64,000 nucleotides of DNA from Chitinophaga sp. (GTDB lineage Bacteria > Bacteroidota > Bacteroidia > Chitinophagales > Chitinophagaceae), in NCBI RefSeq assembly GCF_017745275.1, contig NZ_JAGHZS010000001.1:496001-560000 (forward strand), written 5' to 3'. The notes beneath the pieces are model-generated. The model was not told the origin of the DNA, ran no database searches, and saw nothing but the letters and a program-made list of their open reading frames with translations. Shown one piece after another: positions 7,700 through 16,771 of the stretch (the first letter of the stretch is position 1; each line of letters begins with the position of its first letter). A program made the translations under genes and the position numbers.

Positions 7700-9442
7700 A
7701 TGCTCAAAAAAGTAATACTGTTCCTGTTCATCATCTTCCCCACTCCACTGCTGGCCTACAAGTATGGAGAGCACAAAGCCATTGGTGACAAAGCCTTTAT
7801 TCAATTTCTCCAACGGATAGGCCATCAACCGATGCTGGCGTCCTTCCTCCAATATGCCGGCATCACTCCGGATAGTATGCAGCACCGTTATTATTTTCCT
7901 TCGCTGACAGAAGATGACAAATACCTGGTGTCTTACGGGGTATTAAACGGGTTGAGCGGTGATCACGAAAGCAATCCATTGTTGCTGGAAGAACAACTCC
8001 GCTACCACTATTCTGTATTACAGCGCATCCTGGTACTGCATGAGCAGTATATGGCGGCGGGCTATCCCGCTGCACCTGACGGCAAACTCACCAAAATAGA
8101 TTTCAGTTATGCCTTGCAGGCAGCCATTAATATTTCACATTTCTACGAGTATAAAAAATCATTCTTTCAACAACTGCGTCACTTCGATAAAGCCAAAGTG
8201 AAACAATGTGAAAACCCTGCGCTGGTAACCGATATCTTTAAACAACTGAGTAATACCAATGCGCTCAATATGTATGTGACCCTGCATACCCTGGCCATTG
8301 ACCTGGCAGAACAAAGCGCCAGGCTGGCGAAAATCCGGGATACAGCTGCGGGAAAATTATTATACTACGCCTTTCTATTTAATGGTTTTGCTGATCATTT
8401 CCTGGAAGATGCCTTTGCAGCCGGGCATCTCGTGGTCAACAGAACCATACTGGCCTCTGTGACGAACAACAAAGCGTTGCATGATTTTTATTGTAAAAAC
8501 GGCGCTACGGTGGTCAATCAAAAAGGAGAAATATGGCGCGCCTATGGCGACGGGGAATATAACCACACCCATAGCAGCTGGAAGCAAACATCATCTCTCC
8601 AAAATATTACCTATCCCATTGAAACGACCGAATCTGCAAGGGTTATCAACGCCGTAACGTTATCCCTGCAGGATCTGTGGGATGCTTATCAACAGGCGTA
8701 TACGGATGACCGTTATATCAATTTCCTGCAACGTATTCCGGACGATAAAGCCAGCCAGGCACCATTTCTCATTCATCATATTCCCAGCCTGGCATTGGTA
8801 CCGATTCCTTACAACTCCGATCTGGCAGCGGTGATGGATAGTCAAACGGTGATTACACCGGCTATGCAACAAGCCAATCGCCCGCTGTATTATCGCAACT
8901 TCGTGCGTAGCAGGGTGTCCAACTCCCTGGTGGTAGGGATCAACAGCAACTTCACTGCCGGCGAATATTACCGCGCAATAGACTTCCGGCTAAATGTGGG
9001 CAACTTCACCAACAACTATTCCTTAAACAGCAAAGGAGGTAAGAAAGGTACACTCGACTACTGGCTCGGCTATACGGCGAGTTATGGTATTGTCAGATCC
9101 GCCGCCATGCAGTATAAAGAAAGCACCTGGGATGTGCAACAGGCGCGGTTAGGCATCCGGGGTAATTTCGACTGGTGGATCACCGACCGGAAATTTATTG
9201 GCATTTATAATTACACTGAAGTGGGGCTGGAGTTCACGCATCACAATACGGCTTTCATTTTTGTGCCTACCATAGGGCTGCAACTGGCATCGCTGATTAA
9301 CCTGAATTATTATAATATGCCGGTATGGTTACGTATTCCGGCGCAATACTTTTTACCGCTAAAACTCAGTTATGGCGCGGTTTTATCACCTCACCAGTCC
9401 ACCCGGTATTTCTCAGGGCTCGAAATGGATATCTTCTTTTAG
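7700..9442 (+). CDS. Zinc phospholipase C/S1-P1-like domain protein with possible C-terminal beta-barrel
   Basis: A 580-residue exported protein; residues 1-19 are a signal peptide. The N-terminal ~350 residues contain histidine/acidic clusters resembling zinc-dependent phospholipase C or S1/P1 nucleases: GEHKAIGDKAF just after the signal, NISHFYE, and FADHFLEDAFAAGHL near residue 235. The C-terminal ~200 residues look like outer-membrane strands (alternating aromatic/polar, LRIPAQYFLPLKLSYG) and the protein ends with phenylalanine (MDIFF), as many barrels do. This suggests an enzyme-like domain tethered to the outer membrane, but neither activity nor topology is proven. Convergent with a LytTR regulator gene with one base between. 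Confidence 0.6.
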   Translation: MLKKVILFLFIIFPTPLLAYKYGEHKAIGDKAFIQFLQRIGHQPMLASFLQYAGITPDSMQHRYYFPSLTEDDKYLVSYGVLNGLSGDHESNPLLLEEQLRYHYSVLQRILVLHEQYMAAGYPAAPDGKLTKIDFSYALQAAINISHFYEYKKSFFQQLRHFDKAKVKQCENPALVTDIFKQLSNTNALNMYVTLHTLAIDLAEQSARLAKIRDTAAGKLLYYAFLFNGFADHFLEDAFAAGHLVVNRTILASVTNNKALHDFYCKNGATVVNQKGEIWRAYGDGEYNHTHSSWKQTSSLQNITYPIETTESARVINAVTLSLQDLWDAYQQAYTDDRYINFLQRIPDDKASQAPFLIHHIPSLALVPIPYNSDLAAVMDSQTVITPAMQQANRPLYYRNFVRSRVSNSLVVGINSNFTAGEYYRAIDFRLNVGNFTNNYSLNSKGGKKGTLDYWLGYTASYGIVRSAAMQYKESTWDVQQARLGIRGNFDWWITDRKFIGIYNYTEVGLEFTHHNTAFIFVPTIGLQLASLINLNYYNMPVWLRIPAQYFLPLKLSYGAVLSPHQSTRYFSGLEMDIFF

Positions 9443-9443
9443 C

Positions 9444-10166
9444 TTACTTGCTGAGTAATTTCTTCTTCACAAATTCATCAAAAAAATAAGTACGGTAATT
9501 ATTACCGATCGCTATTTCATAATGCTGGATATAGATGGTATTGTTATCGAAGGTCTGGATGTGTTGCGTGTTGACAATATAGGACCGGCTGACTCTCACA
9601 AACAATTGTTGTGGCAACTGATCATAAATGGTTTTGATGTTCATAGCGGTAATAATTTTCCGCTCCGGCACATGTAAGATGACATAATCTTTCAGTCCTT
9701 CTATGAACAGGATGTCTCTGAAGTATACCTGGAAAAACTTCCGGTCGGCCTTCACATATACGGCATCGTTGGCCACAGATGCGCTGCCGCTGGTTTGGTG
9801 GGATTCGTCGAGCATACCACGGTATAGCAGTGCCTTATTCACCGCTTTCACGAAGCGTTCCTGGTATAGTGGCTTTACGAGGTAGTCCACCGCATCTACT
9901 TCGTAGCTGTTCAGGGCATATTCGGAGTAAGCGGTAGTAAATATGACCAGTGTTTCCGGGGAAATAGCTTTGGCGAAATCCAGCCCGTTCATGCCGGGCA
10001 TTTGTATATCGAGGAATACGAGATCCACTTTGTTAAGTGCCAGGAAGTCGGCCGCAGATCGGGCGTTATTAAAACAGCCTTTCAGGTGGAGCCGTGAATC
10101 AGCTGCTATCAATACTTCCAGCCCTTCCCTGGCCAGCGGTTCATCTTCTACAATGATGCAATTCAT
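9444..10166 (-). CDS. LytTR-type response regulator
   Basis: A 240-residue response regulator. The receiver domain (1-~120) has the acidic pocket VEDEP at 6-10, phospho-acceptor Asp53 in LVFLDIQMPG and the conserved lysine in YLVKPL. The C-terminal ~100 residues are a LytTR DNA-binding domain (IEGLKDYVILH, LFVRVSRSYIVN). Its start overlaps the stop of the sensor kinase gene by 4 bases, so the two are translationally coupled and form a pair. The target genes are unknown. Confidence 0.93.
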   Translation of the reverse strand: MNCIIVEDEPLAREGLEVLIAADSRLHLKGCFNNARSAADFLALNKVDLVFLDIQMPGMNGLDFAKAISPETLVIFTTAYSEYALNSYEVDAVDYLVKPLYQERFVKAVNKALLYRGMLDESHQTSGSASVANDAVYVKADRKFFQVYFRDILFIEGLKDYVILHVPERKIITAMNIKTIYDQLPQQLFVRVSRSYIVNTQHIQTFDNNTIYIQHYEIAIGNNYRTYFFDEFVKKKLLSK

Positions 10167-11209
10167 ACCGGTATAATTAAGGTGATATGATATTCTGTTG
10201 GCCCGTCTGCTATCACCAGCCGGTGTATATCGGGGTATTGCAGGTCCAGGCGGCGTTTCACATTGGTGAGTCCCAGGCGGCCATATGTTTCCGCCGGTGG
10301 TATCACCGCCGGCTTTGAATTAATACACTCAAAGATAAGCTTATCCTGTTGCCGGTTAAACTTCAAATGAACGTACGATTTCTCCAGTGGATCCACGCTA
10401 TGTTTCACCGCGTTTTCCACGAAAGGAATGAACAGGAACGGCGGCATCAGTACCTGGTCGTTGCCGGTATCATCGGTGATCGTAAATTCAAAAAAATCGC
10501 GGCGGATCTTTTCAAGATCCAGGAAATCCCGTAAAAAACGAATGTCCGCGCTCAACAATACCTGCTCGCGATTGCTGTCGTACAATTGGTACCGCAGCAG
10601 GTTCGACAGGCGTAGCAATATCTGCGAGGCTTTCACCGGGTCCCGCTGGGTGAGCACATGTGCGTTGTTGAGCATATTGAACATAAAATGCGGGTTGATC
10701 TGGCTTTTCAGTTCCTGCAATTCTGTATTGAGGCGAATATTTTCCAGCTGGTGGATACGCTGGCTGTCAATGATCCATCGCTGAAACAGCTTGATGGCCG
10801 TAGTGGCGGCAATGAAGATACCGAAGATGATGCTGAAAGAAAGGATATCCATGGGGGTGGGTTCATTCTCTTTGGGAGCAGATGAAAACTGCTCGAAATA
10901 GGGACGTAGTACAAATACAATGAGGCAATAAAAAGAGGCAATGATCAATATCACTGCCCCGAGGTACTGCAGGTATTTCCGTGTAAACAATAGTTTCGGA
11001 ACAAGTATATACAGATTGATATAAGGTGGTAACATCAGCAGTATAAACACCGTTACTTTCAGGTAAATTTCCATCCCCTGCCGCATATCGGAGTTGCCGG
11101 TGAGGACTACCACCAATAACAAACAAATGAAGGTTAAATGGCGGTAAACCTTCATTTGCGGGGATAGCAAAAATTTCAGAAACGGATGCTTATAAATATC
11201 GTTCAGCAT
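10163..11209 (-). CDS. LytS-like membrane sensor histidine kinase
   Basis: A 348-residue kinase. Four hydrophobic segments in residues ~20-135 place the sensor in the inner membrane. The His_kinase (PF06580-type) region follows, with the phospho-acceptor in LKSQINPHFMFNMLNN, then a HATPase with PPFLFIPFVENAVKHS and GRLGLTNVKRRL. There is no extracytoplasmic sensor domain, so it probably senses a signal in or near the membrane. It is the partner of the LytTR regulator that overlaps its 3' end. Confidence 0.93.
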   Translation of the reverse strand: MLNDIYKHPFLKFLLSPQMKVYRHLTFICLLLVVVLTGNSDMRQGMEIYLKVTVFILLMLPPYINLYILVPKLLFTRKYLQYLGAVILIIASFYCLIVFVLRPYFEQFSSAPKENEPTPMDILSFSIIFGIFIAATTAIKLFQRWIIDSQRIHQLENIRLNTELQELKSQINPHFMFNMLNNAHVLTQRDPVKASQILLRLSNLLRYQLYDSNREQVLLSADIRFLRDFLDLEKIRRDFFEFTITDDTGNDQVLMPPFLFIPFVENAVKHSVDPLEKSYVHLKFNRQQDKLIFECINSKPAVIPPAETYGRLGLTNVKRRLDLQYPDIHRLVIADGPTEYHITLIIPV

Positions 11210-11381
11210 AATTGGGTGGTTCCACTATTACTGTATAGCTATGTGTTTTAAAATTACGGAACAGGCTCCAAATGAGCAGGTCTTTTTCGACCAGGGCCGC
11301 CTTTTTTTTATACTAACCGGCTGCTGACGCAGATATGGTAAAAAAATAATCAGTGAAAAGGTCGGGGCTTGTTGGAGGTCA

Positions 11382-11422
11382 ACAAAAAAGGCAGTAACAA
11401 CAAGCGTAATGCTGTTACTGCC
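11382..11422 (-). terminator. Rho-independent terminator of the isomerase/oxidoreductase operon
   Basis: Perfect 10-base arms GGCAGTAACA (11390-11399) and TGTTACTGCC (11413-11422) form a hairpin; on the minus strand it is followed directly by a T-run. It lies about 30 bases after the stop of the Gfo/Idh/MocA gene. Confidence 0.8.
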
Positions 11423-11452
11423 CTTCGGGAGATATTGTTCGCTGTGTGTGTA

Positions 11453-12817
11453 CTACATCGTAAATACTTTTCCACCTACCATCACTTCCTGGGTAGCTTC
11501 ATCGAAGGTGGATTTCATGCCGGTGCGATAAGCGGCATTACCCATGATCAGTGCAATAGAGTGGGAATATGCGGCTTCTATTGGTGCATTGGGTTGCTTA
11601 CGTTCACGCACACACGACATCCAGTTACGGACGTGTGCATTGGTGAGCGGATCGCCTCCGGTGTTGGCGCTGGTAGCTGCCGCTTCTTCATTGCTGAGTG
11701 TTTGTGGTGTCAGCAGGTTGGCGTGCATGCCCATTTCCTGTGCTTCTTTTTCGGTGAGTCCGCCGGTGGAAGTGATCTTGTTGGTAGACATATCGATGGT
11801 ACCGCCATTGGAATAATAAATTTCTTTGGTACCGCCGGCAGAGTTATGGAAACGGCTGCTATACATTACCTGGAAACCGCTGCTGGGGTCTTTCTCCGGA
11901 CCATAGTCAAATACAGCGGTCAGGGTATCCGGGTTTTTACGGCCATCTTTCCACATATAGATACCTCCGTTAGCTACGGCGCTGCGTGGGTGTTTCAGGC
12001 CGCTGAACCAGTGTACGGTATCAATCTGGTGTGTCATCCACTGACCGAAGATACCGGAAGAATACGGCCAGAACAGGCGATATTCCAGGTATTTGCGTGG
12101 ATCCCAGCTATCGTTCGGGCGGCCAGCCAGGAAGCGTTTCCAGTCGGTATCAGATTCGCGGATAGATTTTACCAGTTCCGGGCGGCGCCAGCGGCCGGGC
12201 TGGTTCACATTCCAGGTCATTTCCACCATGGTGATAGGACCAAACTTTCCTTCTTTGATGAAGTTGGCCGCAGCGTGGTAGCTGGGGCCACTGCGGCGTT
12301 GCGTACCTACCTGCATAATGCGGCCGGACGACTTCACCGCTTTCAGTGCGTTGCGTGCATCTTCCATGGTTTCAGCGAAAGGTTTCTCGCTGTATACGTC
12401 GCATTTATTTTTTACGGCTTCAATGGTATGATGGGCATGTGCGAAGTCGGGCGAAGCAATAAATACCGCATCCAATCCTTTGATATTATACAACTCATCA
12501 TTATTCATACAGGCTTGCACGTTATGCCCGGTTTTTTGCTCCAGGAAAGCTTTGCCTTCTTCGCGGCGGCGGTTCCAGATATCGGACACCGCGATGAGGT
12601 CGAAGTTCAGCTCTTTGTTATTGTTGAAAAACGACGGCATCAGGGCTTGCCTGGCGCGATCAGAAAATCCTACCAGGCCCACGTTGATACGGTCATTGGC
12701 GCCCATAATGCGGGCATAGCTGCTGGCAGGCATACCCATGGCGCTGATAGTAATACCGGCTCCCGCCAGTAAGGATTGTTGCAGGAACTCCCGCCTTGTT
12801 TTTTTAGGTGCTGACAT
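11453..12817 (-). CDS. Gfo/Idh/MocA family oxidoreductase with export signal
   Basis: A 454-residue NAD(P)-dependent sugar oxidoreductase family member. Residues 1-30 carry a twin-arginine-type signal (KKTRREFLQQS, then a hydrophobic stretch), common in Bacteroidota members of this family, so it is probably exported folded with its cofactor. The Rossmann part reads VGLVGFSDRARQ and DAVFIASPDFAHAH; the catalytic region has SEKPFAETMEDARNALKA. It is 29 bases downstream of a TIM-barrel isomerase gene, and the two likely act on the same sugar or polyol. The substrate is unknown. Confidence 0.88.
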   Translation of the reverse strand: MSAPKKTRREFLQQSLLAGAGITISAMGMPASSYARIMGANDRINVGLVGFSDRARQALMPSFFNNNKELNFDLIAVSDIWNRRREEGKAFLEQKTGHNVQACMNNDELYNIKGLDAVFIASPDFAHAHHTIEAVKNKCDVYSEKPFAETMEDARNALKAVKSSGRIMQVGTQRRSGPSYHAAANFIKEGKFGPITMVEMTWNVNQPGRWRRPELVKSIRESDTDWKRFLAGRPNDSWDPRKYLEYRLFWPYSSGIFGQWMTHQIDTVHWFSGLKHPRSAVANGGIYMWKDGRKNPDTLTAVFDYGPEKDPSSGFQVMYSSRFHNSAGGTKEIYYSNGGTIDMSTNKITSTGGLTEKEAQEMGMHANLLTPQTLSNEEAAATSANTGGDPLTNAHVRNWMSCVRERKQPNAPIEAAYSHSIALIMGNAAYRTGMKSTFDEATQEVMVGGKVFTM

Positions 12818-12846
12818 ATTAGAGCGATTTTTTTTACTGTGGTGAT

Positions 12847-13710
12847 TTATAGAATGCCCCAGGCCTCTTTTAATTGCTGTTGCAGGTAATCGAATGCCGG
12901 TTTATATTGCCTGGAAGGGTCGTCCCATCTGCATTCCATCATGATGTGGCCCTTAAAGCCTATTTTATGCAGGGCAGCGAAATAAGGCTTAAAATCCTGT
13001 TTGGCGACGCCGGGGGCTGCGCGGTTTTCTCTTTCTGCAATATGGCAATGTATCAGCAGATTACCGGCTTTTTCTATACTGGCGGCAGATTCATTTTCGC
13101 GCAGCATATGATAGATATCTGCGGTGATCCTGAAATTTGGATGATGTATGGCCGTAGCAATTTCACAAGCTTCTGCCAGCGTATTCACAAAATTGGTTTC
13201 TGATTTATTCAGGTTTTCCATCGCAATCACACAATCATATTTGGCCGCAATAGCGGCCATTTTCCGACCCAGCAAAATGAACTGTTCTGTTACCTGCTTA
13301 CGGTCTGCCCCCTCCGGTATTTTGCGGGCTTCCCCGCTACCCAGTACAATGAGCTTTACACCGGCTATTTGGGCGCGTTGCATCACTGAGTCCACGTAGC
13401 CAAGTATCCTGGTTTCATTGACTTCGTTGCCGGTGAGTTTCATATATCCCGGAATAAATACGTTACAGCTCTGCACTTTACAGCGACTGCCACGCAGTGC
13501 GTGCAACTGTTCCCGGAACTGTACTTCGCTCAGGGAAGGAGATAATATTTTACGTACTGTTTCTTCCAGGAAAGTAAATCCACTGCCTGCTGCCAGGCTA
13601 TCGTTCGAAAAGGAAGTACAGATACCAATGGCCGGCAAAGGCGTTTGTGCATTCGATTGCAAAAACGAGCCAGAGAATACGGAAAAGAGGAGTAGCAACC
13701 ATGTTTTCAT
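12847..13710 (-). CDS. Secreted sugar phosphate isomerase/epimerase-like TIM barrel
   Basis: A 287-residue AP-endonuclease-2-like TIM barrel with a signal peptide (1-21, ending SNA). Metal/active-site-like positions are visible in CVIAMENLNK, FRITADIYHMLRE, IHCHIAERENR and GHIMMECRWDD. Such exported barrels in Bacteroidota usually pair with Gfo/Idh/MocA oxidoreductases, exactly as here. Precise chemistry cannot be inferred. Upstream, at the divergent junction with the GrpE-like gene, lies a class I palindrome. Confidence 0.85.
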   Translation of the reverse strand: MKTWLLLLFSVFSGSFLQSNAQTPLPAIGICTSFSNDSLAAGSGFTFLEETVRKILSPSLSEVQFREQLHALRGSRCKVQSCNVFIPGYMKLTGNEVNETRILGYVDSVMQRAQIAGVKLIVLGSGEARKIPEGADRKQVTEQFILLGRKMAAIAAKYDCVIAMENLNKSETNFVNTLAEACEIATAIHHPNFRITADIYHMLRENESAASIEKAGNLLIHCHIAERENRAAPGVAKQDFKPYFAALHKIGFKGHIMMECRWDDPSRQYKPAFDYLQQQLKEAWGIL

Positions 13711-13793
13711 AACGTCCGGGTAGTTTTATGTGGAATGGAACAGCTTTAAGATAATATGTAATTCCGGAAAAACAAAATGGGATTTTAAATGGA

Positions 13794-13917
13794 GCAGAAA
13801 GCATAAGGCAGAAAGCATAAAGCTATTGCAGCGAATGATAAGTGCGACTAAGAAATCAGATATCCGCTTTTATCATTCGCTGCAATAGCTTTATGCTTTC
13901 TGCCTTATGCTTTCTGC
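13794..13917. repeat. Class I heptamer-arm palindrome, copy C
   Basis: Perfect 47-base arms at 13794-13840 and 13871-13917 enclose a 30-base centre. The arms contain the heptamer series (AGAAAGC, ATAAGGC, AGAAAGC, ATAAAGC) and the core AGCTATTGCAGCGAATGATA. The unusual AAGGC unit occurs in both arms, so the arms of one copy are matched although copies differ. The location is between divergent gene starts, so it cannot serve simply as a terminator of a neighbouring gene. Confidence 0.9.
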
Positions 13918-13928
13918 TTTCAAATCAA

Positions 13929-13936
13929 TATATTTG
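13929..13936 (+). promoter_or_regulatory. TAnnTTTG -7 box of the GrpE-like/Hsp70 operon
   Basis: TATATTTG at 13929-13936 matches the Bacteroidota -7 box and lies 20 bases before the start codon, just outside palindrome C. The -33 region would fall in the right arm of the palindrome; no clear TTG is present there. Confidence 0.45.
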
Positions 13937-13956
13937 CTAATAACACAATTTACCGA

Positions 13957-14280
13957 ATGGACCCACTATTAACCCTTCACATCAGGATCATCAACCAGGT
14001 ATTCGAACTGGATAAGAAAACTGCGGCCAAACCTGAGTTGCAATCTCTACAGCGGAATGTGGACCGGATCAAACAGCATTTTGAAGAAGCAGGGTACACT
14101 ATCGTGAACCCACTGGGAGAAGCCTATCATGAAACAAGAATAGATTACGAAGCCAGCATTACCGGCGATATGGCGCCGGAAATGGAAATTGTGAACGTAA
14201 TTAAACCTGTTGTATACTATACCACCGGCGGACAAAAATCCATTTTACAAAAAGGAGTTGTCATCGCCGCAGCAAAATAA
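13957..14280 (+). CDS. GrpE-like short protein (putative Hsp70 nucleotide exchange factor)
   Basis: A 107-residue protein resembling only the C-terminal half of GrpE: a short helix (LQSLQRNVDRIKQHFEEAGY), then the beta-wing-like part with IVNPLGEAYHETRIDYEAS, VNVIKPVVYY and ILQKGVVIAAAK, which parallels the GrpE ending in which VxxGY is followed by a hydrophobic VVVA stretch. Canonical GrpE is about 190 residues with a long N-terminal helix that is missing here. It stops 4 bases before an Hsp70 gene, supporting a dedicated exchange factor. Family assignment is from pattern only and moderately sure. Confidence 0.6.
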   Translation: MDPLLTLHIRIINQVFELDKKTAAKPELQSLQRNVDRIKQHFEEAGYTIVNPLGEAYHETRIDYEASITGDMAPEMEIVNVIKPVVYYTTGGQKSILQKGVVIAAAK

Positions 14281-14284
14281 GCTT

Positions 14285-16768
14285 ATGAGCCACCAAATTA
14301 ATTTCGGAATTGACCTGGGTACCACCAATTCCCTGATCGGCAAATTCCAGAACGGCAGCGTTGAAATATTCAAGAATCCCTTCGGCCAGAAAGAAACACT
14401 GCCTTCGGTAGTCGCTTTCCGGAAAGACCGGATCATCGTGGGCGATAAAGCCCGTGAACTGATAGAAAAAGACCCGGAAAATGTGTTCTCTTCTTTTAAA
14501 AGAAAAATGGGGACATCGGAATCTTTCTTTGTGCCCAATACCGGCGACTTTAAAACACCGGTGGAATTATCTGCCCTGGTGCTGCGGGAGCTGAAAAACT
14601 TTATTTATACCGGCGAAAAACCGGATGCCGTGGTTATCACCATCCCGGCGTCTTTTGATACCATACAATCCAATGCTACCAAGAAAGCCGGCAATGATGC
14701 CGGGTTCCGCGAAGTACAATTGCTACAGGAACCTATTGCCGCCAGTCTCGCTTTCGCCAACAAACAAAACAATACAGCGGGTTTACAGGGCCAATGGCTG
14801 GTATATGATCTCGGCGGTGGCACCTTCGATGTGGCGCTGGTGAAAATTGTGGATGGAGAAATGCGCGTGGTGGATCATGAAGGCGATAACTACCTCGGTG
14901 GCGTGGACTTCGATATTGCCATCATCGAAAAACTGGTAGTGCCGCAACTACAGCAACAAGGCAACTACCCCGACCTGCTCAGCCAATTACGCAGCGCCCG
15001 CGGCAAATACAATACCCTGTATCATATCCTGCTGAAAAAAGCAGAAGAAGTAAAAGTACAACTCACCACCAGCACCGCCGCTGAAATAGAATTCGAAATC
15101 GACGACCAGGATATTTACCTCACCATCACCCGCGACGACTTCGAAACCACTATCTACGATAGTATCCAGTACTCCGTAGATCTCGTTAAAAAAATATTGA
15201 CCCGCAACCAGCTCACTTCCGCCGATGTGATGGAAGTAGTGATGATTGGTGGCAGCACCTATATACCGCTGGTAAAAACATTGGTGGCGTCGCAACTGGG
15301 AATCCCCGTTAACTGCAGCGTAGATCCTACTACCGCCGTAGCTGTAGGGGCAGCATGGTATGCCGGCACCCGCTCTGTGGCAGCACCGCAAACAAAGGAA
15401 AATAAAGCCGCTGCCGGCAATGCCCCCGATATACATTTCAAAACCGCTTACCAAAAGAATACAGCCGACAAAGAAGAATATTTCACAGCTATTGTAACCG
15501 GCCCCGTATCTGGTCTGAGCTATCGCATTGTACGTGCCGATGGTGGCTACGACAGCGGTATTAAGCCCTTGCAGGAACGCATCTCTGAAATGTTATTGCT
15601 GGCCGAAAACAGCAACAATATTTTCAACATCCTGGTATTTGATGCCGCGCACAACGAACTGGCGGTGGACGCCCCGGCTATCTCCATCACGCAGGGGAAA
15701 TTTAACATCCATGGACAACCGCTGCCTAACGACATCTGCATAGAAATAGATGACCCGGAAAACAATACCACCAAACTGGAGCTCATCTTTGAAAAGAATG
15801 CAATTCTCCCCCTGCGCAAAACCATTATCAAAGAGGTGATGAAAACCATCCTCCGCAGCGGACGTGATAGCTTACTCATCAACGTGGTAGAAGGGAGTCG
15901 TTATGCCATTCCCGGCAGTTGTGTACCATTGGGCATGATTGAAATCAAAGGTTCCGACCTCATCACCGACCTGGTGAAAGGCTCCGATGTGGAAATCACG
16001 CTGCAGATCAGCGAAAGCAGGGACCTCTCTGTGAAAGCCGTACTGCTCATGAATGAGCAGGAGTTTTCAGAGATCTTCAATCCGCTGGTGCGACAAATCA
16101 ACATCGGCAAATTACAGGATGATATCCACCAGTTGAAAATACAGGCCGCCAGTAAAATGAAGCGGTTTAAAAGCAGCCAGCAATACGAGCTGGCAGCTAC
16201 CGTACAGGAAATCCAATCCGACCTGGACAGCATCAGCGACCGATTGGAAGTGCTCAGCATAGATGACGTAACCGATGAGAAATACCAACTGGAAGAAAGA
16301 AAACGTAAACTGGCGCAGCAACTGGATAATACCGGGAAAGATCAGCAAATAGTGGAAGTAACAGAACAATACTTCAAACAAAAAGACCATTGCCTATGGC
16401 ATATACAGGAAGAAAAAGATGAAGGCAGACTGGCCCGGTTTGAACAAATTACCAAAGAAGAAAGTACGTTCCTCTCCTCGCAGAGCTATTATACCATCAA
16501 AGCCAAAACCGACGAACTTATTAACCTCGGCTGGGAAATTGTCCGTAATAAACCTTCCACCTGGATTAATAACTATCATTTTTACGCCAACATTCCACCC
16601 AACGATTATACCAACCCGCAAATGGCAGCACGGTTCATGGAAATCGGGGAAAAAGCACTGGCCAGGCAAAACTATGAAGAGCTGAAAGCCGCCGTATACC
16701 AGTTGCACAACCTGATGCCGGACGATAAGAAAAATAATCAGCCGCTGAAAGGTACCGGTATCGGCTAA
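14285..16768 (+). CDS. Divergent Hsp70 family chaperone
   Basis: An 827-residue DnaK-like protein, longer than DnaK (about 640). The nucleotide-binding domain is intact: phosphate 1 GIDLGTTNS near residue 9, phosphate 2 YDLGGGTFD near 173, adenosine motif MIGGSTYIP near 320. After the NBD comes a segment of roughly 150 residues with no DnaK counterpart, then an SBD-beta-like stretch (LLINVVEGSRYAIPG, GMIEIKGSD) at about 525-600, then a long helical, coiled-coil-rich tail. The start at 14285 was chosen because it follows the GrpE-like stop by 4 bases. It ends 3 bases from the end of a convergent membrane-protein gene. It is an accessory Hsp70, probably client-specific. Confidence 0.85.
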   Translation: MSHQINFGIDLGTTNSLIGKFQNGSVEIFKNPFGQKETLPSVVAFRKDRIIVGDKARELIEKDPENVFSSFKRKMGTSESFFVPNTGDFKTPVELSALVLRELKNFIYTGEKPDAVVITIPASFDTIQSNATKKAGNDAGFREVQLLQEPIAASLAFANKQNNTAGLQGQWLVYDLGGGTFDVALVKIVDGEMRVVDHEGDNYLGGVDFDIAIIEKLVVPQLQQQGNYPDLLSQLRSARGKYNTLYHILLKKAEEVKVQLTTSTAAEIEFEIDDQDIYLTITRDDFETTIYDSIQYSVDLVKKILTRNQLTSADVMEVVMIGGSTYIPLVKTLVASQLGIPVNCSVDPTTAVAVGAAWYAGTRSVAAPQTKENKAAAGNAPDIHFKTAYQKNTADKEEYFTAIVTGPVSGLSYRIVRADGGYDSGIKPLQERISEMLLLAENSNNIFNILVFDAAHNELAVDAPAISITQGKFNIHGQPLPNDICIEIDDPENNTTKLELIFEKNAILPLRKTIIKEVMKTILRSGRDSLLINVVEGSRYAIPGSCVPLGMIEIKGSDLITDLVKGSDVEITLQISESRDLSVKAVLLMNEQEFSEIFNPLVRQINIGKLQDDIHQLKIQAASKMKRFKSSQQYELAATVQEIQSDLDSISDRLEVLSIDDVTDEKYQLEERKRKLAQQLDNTGKDQQIVEVTEQYFKQKDHCLWHIQEEKDEGRLARFEQITKEESTFLSSQSYYTIKAKTDELINLGWEIVRNKPSTWINNYHFYANIPPNDYTNPQMAARFMEIGEKALARQNYEELKAAVYQLHNLMPDDKKNNQPLKGTGIG

Positions 16769-16771
16769 ACG

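Noticed and set aside
11369..12772. 467-codon open frame on the plus strand
   Set aside because: Entirely antisense to the Gfo/Idh/MocA gene, composition rich in Phe/His/Gly from the complement of a coding frame, no signal or motif.
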